Origin: JAMZMI01 sp039944535
Lineage (GTDB): Bacteria; Bacteroidota; Bacteroidia; Cytophagales; Cyclobacteriaceae
DNA length: 64,000 bases
Assembly (NCBI GenBank): GCA_039944535.1
Contig: JBDUYP010000005.1
Span: forward strand, 33,458 to 97,457
Reading direction: 5' to 3'
Below the pieces are notes generated by a model, which was not told where the DNA came from, did not search any database, and worked only from the letters and a program-made list of their open reading frames with translations. A program made the position numbers and the translations under genes. Positions 17,690 through 25,432 of the stretch are shown here, piece by piece. Position 1 is the first letter of the stretch, and each line of letters begins with the position of its first letter.

Positions 17690-18889
17690 CTACTCTTTCA
17701 AATTTTCGTACTCCAGACTCGCCCAAATAAATGGTCCGATTCCCTTGGGGTCATTGTCCCGAATTTTTTCGTTTACGTAATAATCAAAGCTCCCGTCACG
17801 ATTATTTTTACCTCCAAGTCCTGCTACTGCACAGCATCTTGTCAGTGAGATTGTTCCATCTTCATTTTCTTTGATAAATTCATTCAAAATGCCTTCATAT
17901 CCCTTTTTGGCCACAGCCAAATAAGATTCATCAATAGCTCCTAACCTCACCGCTTTCAAAAGCGAATAGGCAAACATGCTTGATGCTGTAGCTTCCAGAT
18001 AGTTCCCCTCACGATCTCCCTGATCAAGTACCTGATACCACGCTCCCGATTTTTCATCTTGTGTGCTTTTGATACCTTGGGCGGTCTTGTTTAGTACCTC
18101 TAAAATCATATCATACTTCGGGTGATCTTTAGGGAAATGATCCAGCACATCTACCAGAGCCATAGCAAACCAGCCTTCAGCTCGTCCCCAAAAATTGGGA
18201 GATGTGCCAGTTTGCGGATCAGCCCAGAGCATGGATTTGCTCTCATCCCAACCGTGGTAATACAATCCTGTATTTTCGTCGTAAGCATATTTATCAATCA
18301 ACTCAATTTGGGTAGCCACCACATCGAAAAGCTCCGGTGCATCGAACTCTTTAGCGTACTGAGCAAGGAACGGCGACCCCATATACAGTCCATCCAACCA
18401 CATCTGATGGGTGTATCTTTTCTTATGCCAAAACCCTCCCTCGGAGGTTTTAGGATGATTCTCCATTGCATCAACCAGCGTTTTTGCGGCTAGCTTGTAT
18501 TTTTCCTCACCCGTGAGCTTGAACATGGGGAAGAGTATCTTACCCGGATTGATCATGTCGATATTATGCTTTGAGGAATCATAGGTGACGATAAAGCCGC
18601 CATCTTGAATCAAAGTATCCGCATAGTCTTCCACATAGTCGAAATACTTTTCATCCCCTGTGGCATCATACATATCAAGCATAGCTTTGGCAATGATGCC
18701 ATGGGTGTAACCCCAAAAAGGGATACGCACATGATCAACCGTCCACAACTCAGAAAAACGAGCCATTTCAGATTCTGCCATCCGAACAGACATGGGTTTA
18801 GTCTCTACCGCCTCTTTTTTCTTTGGCTCACAAGCAGCCAAAATCAGAATGACAAATAGGTATGAAATCGATAAAAGTCTTATTCTCAT
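17690..18889 (-). CDS. GH105 unsaturated rhamnogalacturonyl/uronyl hydrolase, lipoprotein
   Basis: A 399-residue (alpha/alpha)6-barrel enzyme with a lipoprotein signal ending at C20 (LILAAC). The conserved HQMWLDGLYMG motif places the catalytic Asp at 166, matching the YteR/YesR-type GH105 enzymes; NFWGRAEGWFAMALVDVL and YLEATASSMFAYSLLKA are further family marks. It would hydrate and cleave the 4,5-unsaturated galacturonate left at the non-reducing end by pectate or rhamnogalacturonan lyases, yielding 5-keto-4-deoxyuronate. Its ATG overlaps the stop of the upstream esterase gene in the sequence ATGA, so the two are probably translationally coupled. The length is normal for the family. Confidence 0.95.
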   Translation of the reverse strand: MRIRLLSISYLFVILILAACEPKKKEAVETKPMSVRMAESEMARFSELWTVDHVRIPFWGYTHGIIAKAMLDMYDATGDEKYFDYVEDYADTLIQDGGFIVTYDSSKHNIDMINPGKILFPMFKLTGEEKYKLAAKTLVDAMENHPKTSEGGFWHKKRYTHQMWLDGLYMGSPFLAQYAKEFDAPELFDVVATQIELIDKYAYDENTGLYYHGWDESKSMLWADPQTGTSPNFWGRAEGWFAMALVDVLDHFPKDHPKYDMILEVLNKTAQGIKSTQDEKSGAWYQVLDQGDREGNYLEATASSMFAYSLLKAVRLGAIDESYLAVAKKGYEGILNEFIKENEDGTISLTRCCAVAGLGGKNNRDGSFDYYVNEKIRDNDPKGIGPFIWASLEYENLKE

Positions 18890-20265
18890 TTATTTAATTT
18901 TTCTACTAGTTCATCAATATGCAGCACAGATCCCTCTGGTAACTGATTTGGATCATTGCCAAATACGTACATCTTTTCTTCATCCTCTACGGTGATATCA
19001 GAGTCATCTATTTTACCTGAAGCATCTTTAATTTTGCTCAAATCGAGATTCAGGTTTTTAGCCATAAACTCATACATCGGTTTTCTTTTAGAAAAACCAT
19101 AATCGTGTTTTTCTCTAGCCAGATGTGCATTTTCAACCTTGTCCGATGCGTCATAGAACCCATAAGTTCTTTTGATAAATGGATACTCCACTTCTGGCAC
19201 CTGAAACGTCCAGTCGCCACCATCCGAAACGACGAGCTGAGGTTTTGGAGCAAAAATGGCCGCAATCTCTGCATTGTTCGTTTGCTCCCCACAAAGGTGA
19301 ATGGGCGTACCGCTTTCGCAAGGACAGCCACCAGAATGAAATGAGGAAGTCATCACAACCGGCACGCTCACTTTGATGCGATCGTCAATAGCTGAAATCA
19401 GCATGGTCATAGACCCACCACCGGAACCTCCCGTGATGCCTACGCGATTGGCATCTGCTCCTTTGATAGTCAATAAATAATCTAATAGCTTGATTGAATT
19501 GTTGGCCTGAATAGTATGGGCGAGGCTCATTCTGTGAGAAGTACTCCCAACCTGCATGGCTGACTCTCCCCATCCGAATAAATCATAATTCACTACGATC
19601 GCTCCCATTTTAGCCAAAGCAGCGCAGCGGATTTGGATGTCTTTGTTATATCTACCATCTCCGAAATGACCGTTCGGACTCAGTATCACAGGTGCGCTAC
19701 CCTTAATGCGAGATGGCTTATAAATGGAACCAGTAACAAACAAACCCGGCACGGTTTCCAATGCTACATTCTCGATAGTATAACCATCATATTTTCTTTT
19801 ATTGGAAAAGATTATTGTTGGGTTTGGGGTTGATGGCAGATCGTCTATTCCAACGGCTTCTCTGATGCACTTGCGCAACTCAGAGCGTCGTTCTTCCCAA
19901 CTGCTCTTATCTGAATAAAGGGTTTTGAGATATTCAAGTCGCTCTGCTCCCCTCTCCGGCGTAACGAGATGATACTGGAAGGGCTTGATCTTATAAGTGT
20001 GTTCACCTTGCTTCACAAAAATGTAATCGAATGGAGCCAATACGTTCTTCAAACTTGCCTCAAGGTCGCCGGGAACCAATCTCCAGTCGGCATAAATCAA
20101 ATCGTAATTAGCAAAGTCCTGCACGTTGTATTTTATGCGCACATCATATTTCTGCTGCAGGTCATTGATCACATCGACCATTGGTCTTTGAAACTGATCA
20201 TCCGATGTTTGAGCCACTAGATTTGTTGCCACAAGCATCAAAATGAACAGAGCAATGCTTTTCAT
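18886..20265 (-). CDS. Alpha/beta-hydrolase esterase with N-terminal STN-like domain
   Basis: A 459-residue protein from the ATG at 20263-20265 (the frame is open further, but MKSIALFILMLVATNLVAQ is a clean Sec signal). Residues about 28-100 resemble an STN or short secretin-like domain (INDLQQKYDVRIKY ... LEASLKNVLAPFDYIF). Residues about 160-420 form an alpha/beta hydrolase with nucleophile S281 in GITGGSGGGS, and a HDY motif supplies the probable catalytic His. It resembles acetylxylan-esterase or dienelactone-hydrolase-type enzymes and could remove acetyl or other ester groups from pectin. The STN-like part normally belongs to TonB receptors, which makes the combination odd. Confidence 0.8.
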   Translation of the reverse strand: MKSIALFILMLVATNLVAQTSDDQFQRPMVDVINDLQQKYDVRIKYNVQDFANYDLIYADWRLVPGDLEASLKNVLAPFDYIFVKQGEHTYKIKPFQYHLVTPERGAERLEYLKTLYSDKSSWEERRSELRKCIREAVGIDDLPSTPNPTIIFSNKRKYDGYTIENVALETVPGLFVTGSIYKPSRIKGSAPVILSPNGHFGDGRYNKDIQIRCAALAKMGAIVVNYDLFGWGESAMQVGSTSHRMSLAHTIQANNSIKLLDYLLTIKGADANRVGITGGSGGGSMTMLISAIDDRIKVSVPVVMTSSFHSGGCPCESGTPIHLCGEQTNNAEIAAIFAPKPQLVVSDGGDWTFQVPEVEYPFIKRTYGFYDASDKVENAHLAREKHDYGFSKRKPMYEFMAKNLNLDLSKIKDASGKIDDSDITVEDEEKMYVFGNDPNQLPEGSVLHIDELVEKLNK

Positions 20266-20281
20266 ATTTTTAAATAAAACT

Positions 20282-23083
20282 TTAGTTAATCGCATTCAAG
20301 GTAAATTTTAGATTGTGTTTACCCGAAGTTAATTCAACCTGACGATTCTCAGACGCAACTTCAGCCGGAACCACGAAAGTTGCGGAGGAATTGACAGGAA
20401 CTTTTATTTCAATCTCAAACGAACCCTCGGCTCGCTTCCAATCTACAAGAATCTCGCCGTAAAGACTTTCGAAGGAGCCTTTTGCGAAAGCCATGTCTCC
20501 CACCAGCTCTGGTTGAATGAAAAAGTGTTTAAAACCCGGCTGATCTTTATCTGCAACAACCCCCAGGATTGATTTGAAAAACCACTCCTCTATCTGCCCC
20601 ATCATGAAGTGGTTCCATGAGTTGCCTTTTGCTGGATCCCACTGCTCTGTCAAGGTAGTGAGACCGTACTGCAATTGATAGCCATAACCAGGCGCATCGT
20701 AGTGATTGATCATTTTATACAGCACATGATTCAATCCATTTTCAGCTAGTGTCTGAAACAAATAGCGATTGCCGACATCACCGGTTGTCAGTCGGTATCC
20801 ATGGGCTACTATATCTGCAACAAGGTTATCGAGAACAGCTTTTTTTCTGCCCTCAGGAACCAAGTCGAGATAAACTGAAATGGCATTACTGTATTGACTA
20901 CCAGTTCCGTATTGATTAGTTTCTGAGTGGAAAAACTCTTTATTATAAGCTTTTTTAACCTCTTTCTTTAATTGATCATAGCGAGCAAAATCTTCTTCCT
21001 TTTCAAGCATATTGGCAGCATCAACAAGCTTTTGAATAGCCAGATAATAATGAGATGTGGCTGAAAGTGAAATTGGGCTGTTCTTGGAATATCCCGCATT
21101 ATGATCGCCATAGTCGTACCAATCGCCAAGGCCATGCGAAACAATTCCGTTTTCGGATCGAGAAGTCAGGTAATTCACATAATCCTTCATCACTTCATAG
21201 TATTTCTCAATCAAAGAAGGGTCTCCATAAAACTCATAATACTGCCATGGCACCAAAACAGATGCAGCACCCCACTCTGGAGAATCGGTAAAATCCGCCC
21301 CCCATGAGTAAGCCGAAAAATCTGTATACTCCGGCGCAATATTGGGAATCATCCCGTTTGGACATTGCGCATCTGCCATGTCCATCATTTCCTTGCGGAA
21401 AAGTTGAGTCAGGTCGTAGTTGTACAATAAGCCCGGACCGACAAGCTGAATTTCTTCTAACCACCCCAGCTTCTCTCGATGCGGACAATCTGTGAAAACC
21501 GCTTGCATGTTGCTTTTGATAGCATTGTTGATCAAAGTGTGTGTTTTGGTGAAAATTTCATTGGAGCATTCAAAAGTAGCCTGTGGCTTGGCATTGCTAT
21601 AAATGAAATTTGATTTGAGATCGAGCAAAACCGGAAGCTTGAGAAAATTCTCCCCATCACCAAAATGAATGCCCTCAACCTGAACATATTGATAGCCATA
21701 ATAGCTAAACCTTGGCTGCCACACTTCCTTATCACCGCCCTTGAGGGTGTATTCGTAATAATGCGGTGCGCCTGTATTGCTTTGGGTCACTTTACCATCC
21801 TCGGTTAACCGCTCACCTACCCAAACCTTCACTTTTTGCCCCGACTTTCCAGCCACTTTTATAGTGGGGAAACCAGAGAGATTTTGCCCCATATCAAACA
21901 CATAAGTAGCAGAATCAATTTGAGTTGATTCTATAATCCCAAACTGTTTTTGAATCTCTATCGCCGGAGCAAGTTGCTGTTTTAACTGGCCTTTGGGTGC
22001 TTCCTGAATCACAGCTTGACTCCAATCTGAATCATCGAAATTTGCATCGCTCCACTCTTTTTTTTCCAATCGTGCATCATAGTCTTCGCCTCCAAATATG
22101 CAATTGAAAGTGATCGGGCTTTTGGTAAATTTCCAGGATTCATCCGATTGAATGGTTTCAGATGAGCCATCAGAATAGTCAATTTCTAATTGAAAATACA
22201 AAGTCGGTGGACCAAAACTGACCCAAAATTTGCGATAGCGATCACCTATGGAGTTGTACATTCCATTACCAAGAATCACTCCTATGGCATTATTGCCAGA
22301 CTTGAGCAAAGCGGTGAGATCGTAAGTATTGTAAAAAACAGATTTATCATAATCGGTCCACAGCGGAGCAAATTGACTCTTTCCTACTTTCTCTCCGTTT
22401 ACATTTAGCTCATAGTGACCAAGGCCAGAAATGTATGCAGTTGCCCCGGTCAATTCTTTTTCAACCTGAAACTCTTTGCGAAGCAAAATCGATCTTTTGG
22501 CCAACTCAGGAATGCTGTCATAAAAAGCTCTATTCTTTTTCAATGATGGGGCATGCCATTTTCTACCCTCAGGAAGATTTGCATCTTCCCTTCTGATTGC
22601 ACCAATCCAGCTGGCGGTAAGTGCTTCTTCGTCAGGGGCAGTTTCAAACCATGAAGCTGCAGAGGTCTTCTTATCATTTTGATCCCACACATCAATCAAT
22701 AATTGATATAGCGTGCCATCCGCAAGTTCATACCCTTGATAATCTACTAGTTGACTTTGACCTGAAATAACTTTTCCTGAACTCCAAACTTCAGTCTCTC
22801 CGTCCAAAACGCTTATCTGATAAGCGGACTGTTTCGCCCCATTTTGATCAGATATCAGCTGCCAGCCAAATCTTGGATTGTCTGAAATACCAACTGGTAT
22901 TTCCAGATACTCCGTGGTGATTTTAGCAACCTGCAATGATGAAGAAGTGCAGGAAGTAAGTACAGCCAGAGGAAAAATAACTACGGAAAAAATCCCCATT
23001 AAACCAGTTAAGCAAATGGGGGTTTTCGCTAAAGCCGCAAGACTCAATGTCTGAGTAAGATTTCTCCTCCTTCGAAAGGACAT
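20282..23083 (-). CDS. GH78 alpha-L-rhamnosidase
   Basis: A 933-residue enzyme of the usual GH78 layout: N-terminal Bac_rhamnosid_N and beta-sandwich domains (about 50-480), an (alpha/alpha)6 barrel (about 490-840) and a C-terminal beta-sandwich. The catalytic-region motif TDCPHREKLGWLEE (531-544) is intact. It releases terminal alpha-L-rhamnose, most likely from rhamnogalacturonan. The N-terminus has a lipobox (VLTSC, C45) preceded by an unusually long stretch that begins MSFRRRRNLTQ. That start lies in a REP-like repeat, and another ATG at codon 29 gives a shorter signal without positive charge. It lies 16 bases upstream of the esterase gene. Confidence 0.92.
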   Translation of the reverse strand: MSFRRRRNLTQTLSLAALAKTPICLTGLMGIFSVVIFPLAVLTSCTSSSLQVAKITTEYLEIPVGISDNPRFGWQLISDQNGAKQSAYQISVLDGETEVWSSGKVISGQSQLVDYQGYELADGTLYQLLIDVWDQNDKKTSAASWFETAPDEEALTASWIGAIRREDANLPEGRKWHAPSLKKNRAFYDSIPELAKRSILLRKEFQVEKELTGATAYISGLGHYELNVNGEKVGKSQFAPLWTDYDKSVFYNTYDLTALLKSGNNAIGVILGNGMYNSIGDRYRKFWVSFGPPTLYFQLEIDYSDGSSETIQSDESWKFTKSPITFNCIFGGEDYDARLEKKEWSDANFDDSDWSQAVIQEAPKGQLKQQLAPAIEIQKQFGIIESTQIDSATYVFDMGQNLSGFPTIKVAGKSGQKVKVWVGERLTEDGKVTQSNTGAPHYYEYTLKGGDKEVWQPRFSYYGYQYVQVEGIHFGDGENFLKLPVLLDLKSNFIYSNAKPQATFECSNEIFTKTHTLINNAIKSNMQAVFTDCPHREKLGWLEEIQLVGPGLLYNYDLTQLFRKEMMDMADAQCPNGMIPNIAPEYTDFSAYSWGADFTDSPEWGAASVLVPWQYYEFYGDPSLIEKYYEVMKDYVNYLTSRSENGIVSHGLGDWYDYGDHNAGYSKNSPISLSATSHYYLAIQKLVDAANMLEKEEDFARYDQLKKEVKKAYNKEFFHSETNQYGTGSQYSNAISVYLDLVPEGRKKAVLDNLVADIVAHGYRLTTGDVGNRYLFQTLAENGLNHVLYKMINHYDAPGYGYQLQYGLTTLTEQWDPAKGNSWNHFMMGQIEEWFFKSILGVVADKDQPGFKHFFIQPELVGDMAFAKGSFESLYGEILVDWKRAEGSFEIEIKVPVNSSATFVVPAEVASENRQVELTSGKHNLKFTLNAIN
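23058..23081. repeat. REP-like element at the start of the GH78 gene
   Basis: This is the second copy of the 24-base element (22 of 24 identical to 15947-15970). Its end abuts the ATG at 23081-23083, and it encodes SFRRRRNL, the basic n-region of the signal peptide. Confidence 0.8.
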
Positions 23084-23105
23084 CCTATATTATTCTTAGA
23101 GCTAC

Positions 23106-24230
23106 TTAAAGAGACGGCCAATTGAGAGAATCGATTTTGGTCAATTCCAATTGTGCTGGATCGATTTTCACATGTTTGATCTTTTTCCTTCTCCACGTAT
23201 AAGCCACATGCAACATGCCATCAGAAGTTTGAATCACTGCTGGGTATGAATACTGACTGATTGGGGAGTCTTCCAAAATCAATGCCGCAGACCAATTGAT
23301 TCCATCCTCAGAAACTGACATATGAAGCGGTGTTCTTGGCCCTTTGGCTTTCCCTTCTGGGTCAAGCGTATGATTGTAAACCAAAACATGACGTCCATCC
23401 GCCATTGTCACTGCATCCGTACCTGAATTGTTTTGGGGAAGGCTGGTAAGCGAAATTTCTGACCATGTTTTTCCATAATCTTCTGACCATGCAGTGGCCA
23501 CTCTTCTGCTTCTGCTACGAGCCAAAATTTGAAGCTTTCCATCTCCATGATCCAATATACTCGGCTGAATCACATTGTGATCTCCATTTTGTTGACCTTT
23601 ATTAATTGGGCCGACCATATCCCAGGTTTTTCCAAAATCTTTAGTCACTTCAAAATGAATTTTCCAGCCGTCACCTTCGGTACTGCTACCGGCAACCAAA
23701 CTTCCGTCTCCAACCAATACCGGCTTATTTTTTACTGGACCAATAAAACCTGAAGGCAATGCCTCTTGTTCTGACCATGTCACGCCACCGTCTGCCGACG
23801 TTCTCACAAAACCATACCAATCTGACGGTTTAGGGCCTATTTTGTAGTAAAGTTGTAGCTCACCATTCGGCACTTGATAAAGCACCGGGTTCCATGTTGG
23901 GTATCTGACTGTATCACTCAATCCTTCAACTCCAGAAGCGAAACCTTCAGCAACGAGCTGCGGTTTTGTCCATACATCGGCCTCTTTTCTGCACACCCAA
24001 ATGCACACGTCAGGGTTTCTCTCCTTAGTACCTCCAAAAAAGGCTGTAACCAATTTCCCTTCTGTTGTCTCAGCTATGGTAGCTGCGTGACAAGATGGAA
24101 ATGATGCCGTGTCATAGACAAATTCATCAACCAATATGCCACTCTTCCAATCCGTTCTTTTGGTTGGCTGGCAGCTTGAAAAAATTATAATAAATGCTAG
24201 TAGAATTGAATACTTGACAGTATTGATCAT
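23106..24230 (-). CDS. Sialidase-fold (BNR/Asp-box) lipoprotein
   Basis: A 374-residue protein starting at the ATG at 24228-24230 (the frame also opens one codon earlier at a TTG). The signal is lipoprotein-type (LLAFIIIFSSC, C20). Four Asp-box-like repeats are visible (SADGGVTW, TKDFGKTW, SEDYGKTW, SEDGINW), which define the six-bladed sialidase propeller. SQYSYPAVIQTSDGMLHVAYTW near the C-terminus is typical of the family. It is usually annotated as exo-alpha-sialidase, but no sialic acid genes are here; in a pectin locus a uronic-acid or acidic-sugar glycosidase or lyase role is more likely. The 22-base gap to GH78 supports co-transcription. Confidence 0.82.
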   Translation of the reverse strand: MINTVKYSILLAFIIIFSSCQPTKRTDWKSGILVDEFVYDTASFPSCHAATIAETTEGKLVTAFFGGTKERNPDVCIWVCRKEADVWTKPQLVAEGFASGVEGLSDTVRYPTWNPVLYQVPNGELQLYYKIGPKPSDWYGFVRTSADGGVTWSEQEALPSGFIGPVKNKPVLVGDGSLVAGSSTEGDGWKIHFEVTKDFGKTWDMVGPINKGQQNGDHNVIQPSILDHGDGKLQILARSRSRRVATAWSEDYGKTWSEISLTSLPQNNSGTDAVTMADGRHVLVYNHTLDPEGKAKGPRTPLHMSVSEDGINWSAALILEDSPISQYSYPAVIQTSDGMLHVAYTWRRKKIKHVKIDPAQLELTKIDSLNWPSL

Positions 24231-24311
24231 CAATTTGGTATTTCATGTTAAAAATTAGCTGAAAAGTAGGCATCAATACGGCAATGGCTATCCTGTTCTG
24301 TCCTTTCGGAA

Positions 24312-25364
24312 TTAATCTAGATCATGTTTGTTTTTCCACTCGGGATAATCTTGTGTGAGCAATTTTAAGGGCCAAGTACCGTACCATCCATACCCGACAC
24401 GCCGCTCATATTCGATCTCTTTCATCGATGCTTTTTTAACACCATCGCGTCCGCAAAAGAACGGCTCTCCGGTCTCCAGATCATAGAATCGTGCCCATAG
24501 GATTGCTCCTGGTTCCTTGACCAAGACTCGGTCATAGCCCCTCTCAGTACCGGGTACTTTAGGGAAAATTGTTTTGTACCCTTCAATCTTATTTTCGTCA
24601 ATCCATTTCATTCCCTGACGAATGGATTTTATGACGTCAGGTGATGGGTTTTCTATTCCCATCAAAAAACGAAGGATTCCTACTGACTCCTGCCCGCTTA
24701 GAGAGGCTAGCTCAAAACTTCGTGCATCGGATGCTTCGAAAGTATCTGGATCATGCTGAGCACACCACACAGCCAACTCTCCATCAATGATTATCTGGCT
24801 CTTTAAAATGCATGCTATTCCTTTAGCAAGAGCAGATTCGCATCTTTCAACCAATTCCCCATCTACTGAATCCAATCCATTTTTACCAGTCGAAACATCT
24901 CGGAGTACATTCAGGCTATTGATCATCGCATTGTCATTGAATGTGATATCATCGGCATAACCACCCTTCAAAGGATAAAACTGTGGCCACCCCCCATTAT
25001 CGTATTGTCCCTCCAATATGTAGTTGATTCCTCTCTCAGCCGCCTTTAGGTATTTGGTATTCTTGGTTTCGCTATAAGCTTTGATCAGGTATCTGATTTC
25101 CTTGCTCGTGGCGTTGTTGTCATAGGTGGTATTGAGTATTGCTGAGTCCCGACGGATAGTCTCACGCTCTTCATCCGTCAGATTAAGCTCATCGTAAAGC
25201 GTCTTGATTTCCTTTTTTCCTCGAATCTGTAGGTGCTTTGGCCAACCGCCATTTACACGTTGAACCAACAGAATATCTTCTGCTATGGAGTCCGTTTTTG
25301 ACTGTGCAAAAACAGCCAGCGCTGATACAGTAAGGATAAAAAGGCCTAAAGTGAAACGAAGCAT
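24312..25364 (-). CDS. PL10 pectate lyase
   Basis: A 350-residue secreted enzyme with a Sec signal (LFILTVSALAVFA) and the (alpha/alpha)3 domain of family 10 pectate lyases. Visible marks are NGGWPKHLQ (38-46), TYDNNATSKEIRYLI (near 80), DNGGWPQFYPLKGGY (about 120), ITFNDNAM, and WARFYDLETGEPFFCGRDGVKK in the C-terminal third. The length equals the catalytic domain, with no extra modules. It cleaves de-esterified homogalacturonan by beta-elimination, making the unsaturated ends that GH105 removes. It is flanked by GH2 (68 bases) and the sialidase-fold gene (81 bases). Confidence 0.93.
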   Translation of the reverse strand: MLRFTLGLFILTVSALAVFAQSKTDSIAEDILLVQRVNGGWPKHLQIRGKKEIKTLYDELNLTDEERETIRRDSAILNTTYDNNATSKEIRYLIKAYSETKNTKYLKAAERGINYILEGQYDNGGWPQFYPLKGGYADDITFNDNAMINSLNVLRDVSTGKNGLDSVDGELVERCESALAKGIACILKSQIIIDGELAVWCAQHDPDTFEASDARSFELASLSGQESVGILRFLMGIENPSPDVIKSIRQGMKWIDENKIEGYKTIFPKVPGTERGYDRVLVKEPGAILWARFYDLETGEPFFCGRDGVKKASMKEIEYERRVGYGWYGTWPLKLLTQDYPEWKNKHDLD

Positions 25365-25432
25365 GGGGTCAGGGTTAATGAAAACTAAATTTCGTTTAAA
25401 ATTCTGATTTTAACCTGAACCAGTCTGTGGAC

